Assembly (NCBI GenBank): GCA_963565915.1
Contig: OY751489.1
Span: 4,836,001 to 4,900,000, forward strand
DNA from: Entoloma clypeatum
Taxonomy: Eukaryota; Basidiomycota; Agaricomycetes; Agaricales; Entolomataceae
Length of the DNA: 64,000 nt
Direction of reading: 5' to 3'
Shown: piece by piece, positions 11,176 through 22,561 of the stretch
Layout of the letters: each line of letters begins with the position of its first letter
Numbering within the stretch: position 1 is the first letter of the stretch
Notes under the pieces: generated by a model
Told to the model about the DNA's origin: nothing
What the model saw: only the letters and a program-made list of their open reading frames with translations
Databases searched by the model: none
Translations under genes and position numbers: made by a program

Positions 11176-11680
11176 TCCCCGCCCTCTCAGTCCCGGGTCC
11201 ACGTGTGTTCTCGACATCTCGTTCACTCACTCATCTTACAGTTAACCGCCGCAGTGTACACATCCGGTGCACAAACGATGCAAAGGCTTCCCCTATTGAG
11301 TACTTCGCCCATTCAAAAGCTACCCTAGCCAACGACGGTACACTCGATTGTTACGATCTCGGTGTTGAGGTTCCGCGCGAAGGTCTATTATATGTGCGTG
11401 CTCTCCTCCAGGTTCTTGAGCTTGGAACGTAACCGGAGACTGGCCCGCCGGGAATGAAACTCGTTAGCAGCGACGGTTCAAGTTATTGGGGTCCCGACTC
11501 CACAAATGACTTCGGCCCCTTCTTGCGGGGAGAGCGCGTTTTCGCGAACTATTCTTTGTCTTCCGCCGCCGCGTACGGCGAAGAGGGGTTTTTGGACAAC
11601 GAGCCGGTGATTACGGTTTACAGTGGGTTCTTCCTTGCATACAATACATTGAGGCTGATGCTGGTTACAGCGCCCAAACG
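11176..11680 (+). pseudogene. Tandem unit 1 of an unknown gene family
   Basis: This is a broken copy of the gene found intact-looking at 15016-16031 (-). It keeps the exon 1 end CCCGGGTCCAC followed by a GTGTGT donor, then an exon reading HIRCTNDAKASPIEYFAHSK and DCYDLGVEVP, then a donor GTGCGTGC, and an exon with GPFLRGERVFANY and EEGFLDNEPVITV. The same architecture repeats 505 bp downstream. No start codon or C-terminal exon is attached. The function of the family is unknown to me. Confidence 0.6.
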
Positions 11681-12333
11681 TCCCCGCCCTCTCGGTCCCG
11701 GGTCCACGTGTGTTCTCTACATCTCGTTTCTTTCACCTTAGTTCATTTCCGCAGTGTACACATCCGGCGTACAAAAGATCCAAGGGCCACCCCTATCGAG
11801 TACATCGGCCATTCGAAAGCTACCCTAGCCGAGGACGGCACACTCGATTGTTACGATCTCGGTGTTGGGGTTCCGGGCGAAGATTCATTTAGTGTGCGTG
11901 CTCTCCTTCAGGTTCTTGAGCTTTGAACTTAACCGGAGACTGGCCCGGGAATGAAGCTCGTTAACAGGGACGGTTCAAAGAGTTGGATTACCACAAACCC
12001 ACCGGGGACTGGCTACGGCCCATTCTTGCGAGGACAGAGGGTTTTCGTGAACTATTTTTTGGCTTCCGCCGCCGTGTCGGCGAAGAGGGGTTTCTGGAGA
12101 ACGAGCCGGTGATTACGGTTGTCGGTGGGTCTTGTCCTCCATGCGATGTATTATTCAAGACCCAAGAGTCAAGACGCTGCGCGAGGCTGATGCTGGATCC
12201 AGCTCCCGAAGATATCGCAGAAATAAGAGAACGTTTGGATTATAAGGCATCCTTGGAATACGCAGTATCCAAGAGGATAGCTTCTTTGAGGGAGTTCCTT
12301 TTTGGATTCGATAATGAGCGAAAGAATCAGTGA
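11681..12333 (+). pseudogene. Tandem unit 2 of an unknown gene family
   Basis: This second copy begins with the same TCCCCGCCCTCTC stretch as unit 1, 505 bp away. It reads HIRRTKDPRATPIEYIGHSK, DCYDLGVGVP, then GPFLRGQRVFVNYF and EEGFLENEPVITV. It has an extra 3' part (to the stop at 12331-12333) coding for a helical segment ending in FGFDNERKNQ, which differs from the C-terminus of the intact paralogue. A full gene could not be assembled, because exon frames after the second exon do not join without a shift. Confidence 0.55.
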
Positions 12334-12893
12334 TGTTAGGATGACTCGGAGGGCATCACGCATAGGGTGGATAGGCAAATCTGAATTATTGTCACACAAA
12401 CCAAACTATTTTTGGGTCAAAATTGAAGTCAGTGATTTGGAGTCGTAAGTAACCCCGAGATCAAACCAGAATGCAACAGGAGTCGTATCTGAATGACAAT
12501 AGATGTTCAATGAGACTACTGGCAGAGGCTGTATACTGACCTGTGTTTTTTTTTTTCAACGAGCTCAACAGCAATCAGCTTCAATGAACGTTTAGTTATG
12601 AACGGAACGGGTTTTTCCCCAACATGACACCGATCATCGTCCGCCAATCGTGCGCGCCGAACGCACCTTAGTGACTCGTTGGCCGACTCCGAGGCGCGAT
12701 CGGTAGTAGAACGAAATGCCGATTTGACTAGGACTTACGTAAGCAGAACGTCCAACAAACAGATCCAAATACGGATATTCGTGATCTGAATTGACACGTA
12801 GAGCGGAGAAAAAAAACATCCACCTCTCCTCACCTCTCCCGCCTTCCTCCCCTCTGCTCCTCGTAGCCCACCCCCCCCCTGTCCGGCTCCACC
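12334..12893. other. Intergenic region and PHO88 promoter
   Basis: No gene is visible. Pyrimidine-rich sequence just before 12894 (CCACCTCTCC repeats, C-runs) is typical of fungal promoters. Confidence 0.4.
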
Positions 12894-13856
12894 ATGAACT
12901 CTGCCATGCAAAACCTCGTCATCTCTCTCGGTGCCATGCAAGGTCTGTCTCAGCTCGGGCTGGGGGTTTCTTGGGCGTTTACTGAATGAATGGTTTCTCT
13001 CTCTCATTCGAATCATTTCCGCTGACAGTGGCTCGAAAAATACCCTTTGACGACCCAGAGGTGCTCAACTACGTCCGCGTGGCATATGTCGGGGTTCAGC
13101 TGTTCGTTCTGGCGCTGTATTATTATGTGTCGATTAAGGTGTGTGGGGGAAACGTCGTTGCTTTTTTTTTTTTTTGAAGTGGATGTTGATTCGAGGTGTC
13201 AGATTAAGGCGAAGAATGACCAGACGGTGCTCAAGTATGGTGAGTTTGGGTGTTTCGTTCATGGAGACGTAGAAGCTCATCATGGCTTGAAATGTGGCAG
13301 TTGAGGCATCGGGTCCCATGGTATGTTCTCGTCATTCCTACCTTCCTTCCTTCCCCCTATTCATACCCTATTCATACTCCTTAGTCGCAAGAACCCGGCG
13401 CACTCGTTACCACCACCGTTCGGGACTATGATCTCGGAGAGACATCCAAAGCTGTGCGTCTCCCTCATCCTACCCTCTTTTGCGCTGTCCTCACCGTCCG
13501 CCTATCTATAGCTCCGTGCAGTATACATGAGCGTCGCAATGATGGCCGTCATGCACATCTACTTCAAATTCACACAGCCGCTCTTCATCCAGTCGCTCAT
13601 GGGTCTCAAGAACCTCTGGGACGCCAAGGTAGTCGCTATCCATGTTCGTGGGCAGAAGGCGGAGGGAGAGCTGAAGAGGCCGTTCCAGACGCCGGGCATG
13701 TTTGGTGGTGAGTTTTTGCCAGAGCGCATCTCGCAGATCTTTGAGCCTCGCTTTTTTTCTCTTTGTTTTTGCTTAGCACCCGCAAGTGGTCCTGCCACGG
13801 ACAGCGCGACCATTGCTGCGGCAGAAAAGCGCGTTGGCTCGAAGAAGGAAGAGTAG
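12894..13856 (+). CDS. PHO88: Pho88/Snd3 ER membrane protein
   Basis: Pho88 is an ER membrane protein first linked to phosphate uptake and later, as Snd3, to the SND route of protein targeting to the ER. Seven exons join cleanly: 12894-12942, 13029-13138, 13203-13239, 13301-13320, 13385-13453, 13512-13707 and 13777-13856. The protein starts MNSAMQNLVISLGAMQVARK and continues IPFDDPEVLNYVR, a hallmark of the family. It has a hydrophobic segment (VGVQLFVLALYYYVSI), then LVTTTVRDYDL, a second hydrophobic region (MSVAMMAVMHIYFKFTQPLF), LKRPF, and a charged tail ending KKEE. The length, about 185 residues, is normal. No lesion is seen. Confidence 0.94.
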
Positions 13857-15015
13857 AATAGAACAGAGAAGATAGGGATCGAGGAGGATACCGGACGGTG
13901 GTTTGTTCTTATTATTGTATCTTAGACGGGAGGAGGCTCCGTTCTCCTAGTCGTTTTGCATCTAGGTTTCTAATACCCCAGGTATTTTCGCTTTGCATGA
14001 AGTTGGAGATTCAGACGTGCATTCCATTGTTTGAGATGAGTAAGTCTAAGACCTGAGACCTACGTGCTGATGCTCCTAAACCAGTCCACCTCTATACCTC
14101 TTTTTTTTCTCCCGAGCCTGGTCTGACAGATGACACCAATACTCACGAACTGGGACTGGGCATGGTTGAGGTATTATCCTGGACACACAAGGTAAACAAC
14201 TATCGTTCACAAAAGCCGTGACATCAGGACCTTGTAATTCCAACACACCACACCTACTTACAGCCTGCAAGTCGTCCATCATCAGGACCCCTTCTGCGAC
14301 TATACGGCATACTCCACGGTGAACCATACCCGAAGCCGGCTGGTTTGACGATCGCAACCTGGCGGTATGGGATACCGGGGGGTCGGTTCATCGTCTGTGT
14401 CTTCTTCTGTTTAAAAAAATCTCTTATGGAGAGAGGAGCATTATCGATGATGATGATGATGATGATGATTTTGACACAGGCACAAAGGGGGGGGGGGGGG
14501 GGGTCGACGGGGTATGCCTTCGACGGGTGAGCTCGTGGAATATGAATGCGGGTTGCAGGAGACGATCAGGACGACTCTAGGTACGTATAAAAAGCCCCCT
14601 TACTGCTCTTTCCTTTCTATCGATTTTTCCTTTTTGGAAAAAAAAAAAAAACTCATCGGAAATCGTTTGGGATATTCATTCATTCAGTGTGGCCATGTGG
14701 AGGCGCGAGGGGGGGGGGGGGGGCGCGAGGAAGCAATGCGTTGAAGTCAGACACGGAGAGCGACGGTGGAATGTTGTCGGAGACGAGCAAAGTTATGATG
14801 AATTTATGGTGAAGCGCCCATACTAGGTGCTGGGCAGCGGAAGCCGGTGTCGTGTTGGACGGGGCTATATATGTGGGGGACGGAGAAAAGGAATATATAG
14901 ATACTACGCGTTTTGTATAAACCCTACTTGAACTCTTTTTTTCTCACTTCGATCGAGCAGGAAATGATTCTTGCCAATTCAACTTGAAAGACGGACAGCG
15001 ACTAGGTAAATTATA
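13857..15015. other. Intergenic region with simple repeats
   Basis: No gene can be supported. It contains a (GAT)n tract at about 14448-14469 and G homopolymers of 17 bases (14487-14503) and 15 bases (14709-14723). Short open frames at 14345-14744 are dominated by these repeats. A stretch on the plus strand near 14130-14360 reads somewhat protein-like, but no family is recognised. Confidence 0.4.
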
Positions 15016-16031
15016 TCAGATCGAGTCGTTCCATCGCACGCACACCATTCTGCTACTTCGGGAGACATGAGCACCATCGGACCTCCCAATGATCATCTCG
15101 TGCAGCAGTGCAGGCTTCTCCGAGACGATTTCGCTGGTATCCCAATCCTCTAACTCCTCGATTCCCAGATAGCCGATCTTGAGCTTCTGCTGTAGTGCAC
15201 GTCTATCCATCGCCGGATACGCCGTTCTCATGATCCATTCGGCGGTTGACTCAAATGTTGGTCTGTCACGGTCTTGACTGTTTGAGGTGTCGAGGACGGT
15301 GCGGATGTAGGCCTGCGCGTCGAAATCGGAGCTTGGCGGTGTGCTGGGCCAGCCGTAGATGGGGATACTAGGGACCCAGTCCTGGAGAGAGGATACGCAA
15401 GCCGTTGCTCCTTCAAGGATCTTTCCGAATGCGGCCGCCTTGTCTGCGCGTCGCCCCTCCGCTTCCCGTTTCTCCCGGCGGAGAGTTGCGTCCCAGTGGT
15501 CTCTGGTCTCTGTCGAACCAAACCCCCCCGTTGAGCGAGGGGAGCTTTACTAAAGGACGAACGCACCGATCATGACGACGACGGGCTCCAAAATGCCTTC
15601 CTGGTAGACGGCGGCTTGGCCCAATAGGGCGGCGTGGAAAGAACCTCCGCCGTGCTCATCATCACGAGGGTAGATCCAACACCAACCGTTGGCACATGAC
15701 GAGGCAGCATATGTAGTCCTCTCTTTATCTCCGCGGATTGCCTAGTAGATCCGTGATGATTGCTTGAGCGGGAAAAAAACAAAGAGCGAAACGACCGGGA
15801 GGGGGGATGACTCACATAGAATGACTCTTCGCTGGGTGTACCGATTCCTAGGTCGTGCGAGTCGAGGAGGAAGTTGCTTGGGATGGTCACTTTCGAGGAG
15901 GCGGTGTATTGGACGGGTGGCGTCCAGAGGTCTTTCGTTCGGCGGATGATGATTCTGAAGGTGGACGGAGGATAGTCAGTCAAGGCGAAGGCTGGGGAGG
16001 CAACGCACGTTGAGCCTGGGTAAAGAAACAT
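15016..16031 (-). CDS. Unknown fungal protein, better preserved family member
   Basis: Four exons on the minus strand join in frame. A short first exon starts at 16031 (MFLYPGST) and is followed by a 55-bp intron (GTGCGT...CTTCAG). The next exon ends at 15816 and contains IIIRRTKDLWTPPVQYTASS and DSHDLGIGTPSEESFY. Then come an intron at 15742-15815, exon 15567-15741 (GWCWIYPRDDEHGGGSFHAA) and the exon from 15509 to the stop at 15016. The last exon is helical and charged (HWDATLRREKREAEGR) and ends MVCVRWNDSI. Two tandem broken relatives lie at 11176-12333 on the other strand. No signal peptide, membrane segment or known domain is visible. The function is unknown. Confidence 0.72.
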
Positions 16032-16497
16032 TGCGATGGTGTGGTGGTGGTGGTGGGTGGGAGAGGTGAAAGAACAAGTTGGAGTGTGTGCAAGCCGCCG
16101 CACAGGGTTTTTGTCGCTGCAGTGGCTGACCTTCCTCAAAGGTACGACCGGAATTGGACGTCATTGTTCTGAACATTCTCAAAATCTAGATACGCCAGGA
16201 ATCTTGCGGTTAGAGCCTTGCAATCTGTGGGGGAGAGACTCACTTACGGCGGCTTCTCATTTCGCGAACCGGACGCGCTGTACATGTGATCTGTGATCCG
16301 ACAGCCACCCCTTTTTTGGTTCTTTTCCGATCGTGTCGGCGACCGACTATGTCGAGACTAAAGTACTAAAGCCGCGGCATTTTCCCGGGTCTTGTTTGGC
16401 CAGTTTCCAAATATGTATACGACAATCAACACAACGATGACAGAAATGGCGCCATCTGCCAACTTCTCTCGTTTTCTAGCCAATCAGAGTCCTGCAA
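16032..16497. other. Divergent promoter region
   Basis: This stretch lies between two divergently transcribed genes and probably holds both promoters. A run of GTGG/GGTG repeats (about 16038-16062) is the only notable feature. Confidence 0.4.
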
Positions 16498-18718
16498 ATG
16501 ACCACTTCCACGAACACAGAAGAGACGACCTCACTGCTCTCTCCCGACGATGAAGCGATCTTTGCACGGTTTTCAAAGCCCAAGAAACGCGTTTTCCTTA
16601 TCCTCGTCTCCGCTTGTGGATTGATGCCTTGTAAGTCTGAACTTTCGCAGTCGGCCCTCATTCAAGTTGCTTCTTCCATTTCCAGTCGTCGTCGGAGGCA
16701 CATTCATTCCAGCGATTGCGGAGGTGGCGGAAGATCTCGGGACCACGGTATCCACCATCAGGTTCGTTGGTTTCCGAATCCTGCTACTACTTATGTGGAT
16801 GTTCACGATCTTTCACTTCTGACTTTTCACTATTTATTTTTTGCCTTGAAGCTTGACTATCAGTTTATCGATATTTGCAATATGCATTGGAGGACTTGGG
16901 GGAGCTGCGTATTCATCCTTCTGTGAGTGCTTTGTGATACACTGTTGGAACATGTGATAGCTCGTTTCAACCCCCCTGCAGATGGCCGGAGACCCGTCTA
17001 TCTCGTTGGACTTCCACTCTTGTGCATCGGATCGATCGGCGCGGGCCGTTCGACCACCGTTGCTCAGCTCATGGCGTCACGTTTCCTGCAATCCTTTGGA
17101 GCGGCCCCTGGGCTTTCGGTGGGGACGGCTGTCATTGGTGATCTTTACAGGCTCGAAAAGCGCGGAAGTGCATTGGGCATATTTTTTGGGGTATGTTGTC
17201 CTTTTTTTTTTCTTTCTTTCAATCCACTGTCTGCTGTGGGCTATCCTGATGCTGATGCTGTGCTTTTCTGTCAGTCGATTCTTCTGGGCCAGACACTCGC
17301 ACCTCCAGTCGGAGGTTGGTGAAATTTAATGCGTCTTGAATTTCTCTTTCCCCCCCCCTCCCCTCGCCCCATTCTCATGAGTTGTTCAGGCTTCGTAGCG
17401 CGATACGCCTCGTGGCGCATAATGCAGTTTATCATTGGCGCCATGAGCGGCGTTACCTTTGTCTCGGTCTTGTTATTCCTACCTGAAAGTAGCCATCCCG
17501 GAACAAGGGGAATCGAAAGGACGTCCCACAAACTCGTCATCATCAATCCTTTGAAACCACTGTGGCTGCTGCGTAGCCCCAATCTTCTCATCGTAGTAGG
17601 TGTTTCATCATTCGTGTCCTGGATTAGGAACTCTACTTTCTTTACTTATCGTGGGGGCAGTCATTGTCAGGGTTTTTCGTTTTGTTCGCCGAGTATGGTA
17701 AGTCGGATATTATCAGCCTGGTATGTAGGATGTAGCCTCTCACACACACCCGACACTATTCCAGTCTTGGTCATTCCCTTGGCTTCCACCGTCGTGAGTC
17801 CACCCTGCCGGATCCCTCCTTATGTACATGCCCCTCAACAAAAGCAGGGTGCACGTTACAACATCACCAATCCTGCCCTCATCGGAGCCTTCTTCCTACC
17901 CGGTGGCATCGGAAATATAAGTAAGATTCGCGCGAGGTCCAAAGTAACATCGACGTTTTCTGCTCACACTGCCCACGCTTCACAGTCGGCGCATTCCTGT
18001 CTGGTAAAATGTCGGACAGGATAATCGTCCAGTGGCGAGAGCGCAGGAAAGGCGTATGGTGCCCGGAAGACAGGCTACGCGTGACGCTGCCCCCGTCCCT
18101 TTTCGTCGTTCCGCTGGCTGTGCTTCTCTTTGGACTGTGCACGGCATACGTCCCAGGACCTGTGGGGCTTGGTTTTGCTTTGGTTTGTCTGTTTGTCAAT
18201 GGGGTCGGGGTGCGTTGCGTTTCTTTTCTCTGGATGGGAGAAGAAGGGTTTGTTGATGCGTTCCTTTTTTTGTTTTTTTTAGCGGGATTTCATCCTGGGT
18301 CCTACGGCGGCGTATGTCGTGGACGTCATGCATGATCGAAGCGCTGAAGCTGTAGCTGCGTTCATGTGAGGGTGTTTTATTTTTGGTTTTTGGTTTTTTC
18401 CGCCTCGTGCTTGACGTTGAAAATTCTTTTTCTTAAAGTTCTCTGCGGTCTATCATCCTGTCGATCTCCATCGCCGCGATATTTCCACTCATGGACACGT
18501 TGGGATTGGTTCGGACTCACATATTCACGGCATGTGCCGCGTGTCTGGGTTATTTGTAAGAGTTTTCTTTTTTTTGATTCTCTGTAACGACACTTTTTTC
18601 TTTTTTTTTTTTGACATTCTTGATTTCTTGATTTAGGATGCTATGGTCTACCGTCGAATATGGTGCTAAAATGAGAGGTTGGGTAGACGTGGGGTATTCA
18701 GTTGATGACAGTGACTGA
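16498..18718 (+). CDS. MFS transporter, DHA1-type H+ antiporter
   Basis: This is a 12-helix plasma-membrane transporter of the major facilitator superfamily, in the drug:H+ antiporter group that includes fungal polyamine and multidrug exporters. The start at 16498 gives a short polar N-terminus (MTTSTNTEETTSLLSPDDEA) before helix 1 (RVFLILVSACGLMPFVVGG). Visible family features are DGRRPVYLVG (motif A), SILLGQTLAPPVGG (motif C of antiporters), a loop with FLPESSH, and a second half with YNITNPALIGAFFLPGGIGN followed by FLSGKMSDRIIVQWRERRKG. The final exon ends GWVDVGYSVDDSD. At least ten exons are needed. The stretch 17590-17770 does not splice into the expected helix 7 cleanly, so either I misread the introns there or the gene is damaged. 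The substrate is unknown. Confidence 0.8.
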
Positions 18719-19176
18719 TTTGAATTTTTTCTTTGCATTTTTTGTTCGGCACCTTCCATAACAACTGCGGGGAGTAGTGCAAAAGATGGGGCGTGGTCTG
18801 TCGATATGTCATACAATTTTTCTCGCTTGACAAGATTGTATCAGATTACGACACTGAGACGAACCACGACTGCGAGTCTGAACAAGTTCATTGAGTACTC
18901 GTCCGGTATGTTTGCTTATACGTCTATGTTGTGGGAGACTCACGTCCTGCTGTCAACTCGATGTGAAGAATGTGACAAGTCGACAGACTGACGTAGCCAG
19001 CGAAGCCCATCGGATCTCTTTCCGGGCTCGTAATCTGCCTCTTCTTTCTTTCTCTTCCCCCTTCCAGTCATCTATACCATCTACCACCGCGTCGCTGCAG
19101 GCACCAGCGCCTTTGATATCCGCCTTGTATCCTATTTCTATCCTATCCTATCCTAATCTATTCAACATACAAAAAA
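18719..19176. other. Intergenic region
   Basis: No gene or repeat is recognised between the two plus-strand genes. A TATCCTATCC repeat lies just upstream of the next ATG. Confidence 0.35.
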
Positions 19177-20396
19177 ATGGTAACCCTCCGACTCGGCATT
19201 CCCGCCACCGCCGCCTCCCGCTCGCGCAAAGTCAAGAGTTACGGGACTGACCGCCTTGTAATGTATGACGATGATTCGCTGTGAGTCCACACACGCTTTT
19301 TTTTCGCCCCCATTACTAGTATCGACGCGTATCAACTGATTTGGGGGGGACTTGCCAGTGGCAGGTACGCTGCGGCACGACGGGAGGAGATGCGCCATGA
19401 AGAAGGGGCTGCCAGAGCCGGGGTGTGGTCGGAGGGGTTGCGATCAGAGGGTAAAGTGATAAGTGGCCACGCCGTTGACCCTCTTTTTGACATTTTTTTT
19501 TTTTCTTCTTCGCCTTAGGCGATGCGTTGAGCAAAGACCACGATGACGACTCGGATTCGGAAACTACCCAGACGATTCGAAAGTCCCCGGGGATCATTCC
19601 CGCTTTACCGCCTCTCCTCCTCCTCCCGCCCTCCCGCCCCGCCCCGCTCTCTTCTTGGAGCCCCAAGTTTTCACTGCCATCTGGCACCCTTCCGCGGGAC
19701 GATCCAGTAGCGGGGTCGTTCTCTTCTAGGTCGAGCAGTCCCGACGATCCCTTGCATTTCTCGCTCACGGGGCTTCATTTCACGTTTTCGCCGCAGGCGA
19801 CGTCGACGCCGAAATTTGCTCAAGGGCGGGGCGGGTCGCCGGACCCCGATTATGACGGTGATTCCGAGTCGGAGGTTTGGGCGGTTGCGGACACGGAGGG
19901 GTTGGGCGAGCAGCTGGAGCGTTGGAGTCCGGTCCTGAGGGAGTCGTGGGATAGGATCGGAAAGAGGAGATTCGGAGAGGGTGGGTTTGATGGTGAGGTG
20001 GAGGTGGTGGTGGAGGAGGAGGAGGAGGAGGAGGGAGGGAGGGTCGGTTTGTGGAGCTGGAAAGATGGCGAGGATGAACTGCTGTCCGGCGGCGTGTCCA
20101 TCGTTGGGTCAACATCTACATTTTCGTCCGTTGATATGCCCGTGGCGGGGAAGGCCCGACATGAACATTTACGATGCGGCTCGACGACGATGCCTCGATG
20201 TTTCATTGGCGAAAACGACAGGATGGCTATCAGGGGCGATGGGGGGTTTGGAATAGCTGGAGGAACGACTCAGGGGTCCAGGCAGCAGGATTTGTTCGAT
20301 AATGACGAGGGTCGAGGACTATTGCCGAGAGGAGTGGGCGAGGAACCTGTAGCGTGGAGACGAAAGCGTGCAAAATGGGGATCGTTGTGGGCTTGA
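19177..20396 (+). CDS. Unknown acidic, proline/serine-rich protein
   Basis: Three exons join in frame: 19177-19280, 19365-19450 and 19519-20396. The protein starts MVTLRLGIPATAASRSRKVK, has an Ala/Arg-rich second exon, then a long Ser/Pro-rich region with acidic patches (HDDDSDSET, PDYDGDSESEVW) and a run of glutamates coded by a GGAGGAGG repeat near 20012-20034. There is no signal peptide, membrane segment or known fold, and the composition suggests a largely disordered nuclear or cytosolic protein. The ATG was chosen because it follows A-rich sequence and both introns have good GT...AG borders and keep the frame. I cannot assign a function. Confidence 0.65.
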
Positions 20397-20909
20397 GGGT
20401 TGACAGGGGTTGATACAGACTATACTGTACTATTATCAACACTAGGACTAGTTTGATTTGGCTTACAATCTGCAACGTCTCCGTAAACAAGTGATTCAAC
20501 TGAGCCACCGTCAGCAACCGTTGCAACCCGTACGACCCCTCCCCCCCACTTCTGCACGCGCAGGAGAGAAGGTCAATGAAACCAGTGGCATTCAAGAGCA
20601 AAGACGTAGTCAAATTGAAAGAGCCTGATGATATTTGTACATGTTGAATATTCAACCGTACTACAGTTGCCACACCGCCATCGGGGACATGACCTTGTAC
20701 TAAGTAGACCTTGTATGTGATCGCTCCAATATTCACTCCTTCTCATGTCCTAATTGATTATCTCAAGCCACCCAGCCGGCAAAACTCCTACCCCTACGTT
20801 TTGTTCGACTCACCCGTTACATCATTTGGCCAGTGGTGCTTGACTCTATATTCTCGTCTCATTTCCCCTACTCATCGTGAACTTTGCTATCCCGATCAAC
20901 GACTTGAAA
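20397..20909. other. Intergenic region
   Basis: No feature is recognised. Minus-strand open sequence at 20230-20736 has poor coding character. Confidence 0.3.
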
Positions 20910-21559
20910 TGACTCTGTCACCACCATCCGCCGTGCCAGAAGTGACGTGAGGACCTTTTTTCTCGTCGTTTGTCTTGACGAATAGTCCTGACCCCTCTCC
21001 CCCCCTCCTCTTTCGCAGCCCAAAGGTTGTGTCCAACGACGTAAAAATTCTTCTTCTCGTTGTAACTCCAGGCCGAGTCGAAGTCCGCGACCCTACATAT
21101 TCACTCCCGCTGAACCATTTTTTTCTTTCTTCGAACCAGGAAGCTCAATATCATCGTGTACCCGGGCCGAAGCAGCAGCCCGGGCGAGGACTCGGTGATG
21201 GTTCATGATAGCGACCGTCGCAAGCTGAAAAAAACGGCTATCCGGATTTCGAGCAAGGGTGAAAACGTCCGAGTCAGGCATAGTATGTAAGTACTGGTGT
21301 TCAACAGTTTCGGATCGCGGCGCATGGTAGTAGCATCACGCGCGAGGCTGCAGTAGTGCTGATGGACGGGACGGCCTGCGTGAGTTTCTGGGCCTGTGAA
21401 GTGCTGCATGATCAGAATGGAAGAATCGCAGGCGTTCCAAGGAAGGCCGTAATAACCGAGGAAGGCGAGGAAATGGCGACGGGGAGCCGAAAAAAAAAAG
21501 CAAAGGAGGGCCGACTCCGAGTATCTTTGATTGAAGCAAAACGACCTGGAGCAGCCTGA
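20910..21559 (+). CDS. Possible small multi-exon gene, unknown
   Basis: A tentative model. The clearest coding parts are an exon near 21143-21290 (NIIVYPGRSSSPGEDSVMVH, then KKTAIRISSKGENVRVRH) and one at 21335-21559 (ITREAAVVLMDGTACVSFWA, ending in a basic stretch and KRPGAA). A 44-bp intron with donor GTAAGTAC (from 21289) and acceptor GGTAG joins them in frame. The 5' exons, perhaps starting with ATG at 20910, could not be settled. No known domain is seen; the C-terminal KKKAKEGRLR could be a nuclear signal. Confidence 0.35.
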
Positions 21560-22279
21560 GGCCGGGAATTCATCCACCAAGCCAGGGGGCCCGAAACCCT
21601 TTCTTCTTCCAAGTCGTGGGGTACGGGTACGTTGTCATGGTTGAGGCTTGAATGGCTGTTTCTAGTGCTGTTCATAAGAACGGGGCTCGGAGTGATTTGA
21701 GTTGGCAGTCGTGGCTTTAGGTCCTTCGTCTACGGTTTTCCTGGGCTGGATCACATCACATTCCGACGTGCGGGAGGCACGACATGCTCGATTTAGTGTC
21801 CAGCACAGGGCGCGGGGTAAGAGTATGGGGGGTCGCGGAATACCGAGCAAACCGAGGAGGTTCAGGTTCTGCGGTGAGGAGTCCACGTTTCAGAAATGAA
21901 GTTGAGTCGATCAAGCATGGTTTTCCCGTATCGGCCGCCTGGGGAGCTTGCGGTAGACGCGAAACCGAGAGTCTTATAGAAGAGAGAAGGCTGGCCGGCG
22001 TCGTGAACCCCATGCTCCGCGACTCTCATGGAGAGTTGGAATCGAGTTTGCGGATGTGCCGAGGACGAACTTCGTGTAATATAAGGTCCGAATTCTCACT
22101 CCTTCCGTCCCCGTCAAATTTTTCTCCAACCATCATCTGTGACCTTTTTGATGATCGACCCAGGGCCGTGCACTGGAGCTTCAAGTTGTCCGCGTATAAA
22201 GAACCACGGAAGCATCGATGACCCCCCAAGAAGTCTTTGCGCACCAGTGCACTGCACACTCGACCCACCCATCCTAGCT
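21560..22279. other. Intergenic region and promoter of the small secreted protein gene
   Basis: No gene is supported. A TATA box (TATAAA, 22195-22200) lies 80 bp before the ATG of the next gene. Confidence 0.4.
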
Positions 22280-22561
22280 ATGCATTTCTCCCGCGCTCTC
22301 GTCTTTTTCATCGCCCTCGGCGTCGCGAACGCCCACAGACCAGTGACAGCACCCACCCCGTGCCGAAATATAAACGAGAGTTGCAAAGACACCATCGAGT
22401 GCTGCGACTGGGCATCCGCGACCAGACCGTTGGCTTGCTACCCTGATTATCGTTACAGTACAACGGCAGTGAGGCATCCCACCTACCGTCTGTCTATGTT
22501 GAGCTGATTTGGTAAAAAAAAAAATTCATAGCACTGTCGCGACCGTATGCCTGGGAAATGA
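22280..22561 (+). CDS. Small secreted cysteine-rich protein, knottin-like spacing
   Basis: Exon 1 (22280-22468) and exon 2 (22532-22561) are separated by a 63-bp phase-0 intron with donor GTGAGG, a branch-like GCTGAT and acceptor ATAG. The 72-residue product has a signal peptide (MHFSRALVFFIALGVANA, cleavage expected after residue 18). The mature part has six cysteines at residues 28, 35, 41, 42, 53 and 65, spaced C-x6-C-x5-CC-x10-C-x11-C. This fits the loose cysteine order of inhibitor-cystine-knot folds. The last cysteine is coded only after splicing. Small secreted cysteine-rich proteins in fungi can be effectors, inhibitors or structural proteins; nothing here says which. If the intron is not used, the unspliced frame ends at 22507 without the sixth cysteine. 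Confidence 0.62.

Noticed and set aside
22139..22507. A 122-codon ORF starting upstream of the knottin-like gene
   Set aside because: The upstream part lacks protein character; the ATG at 22280 begins a clear signal peptide after a TATA box.
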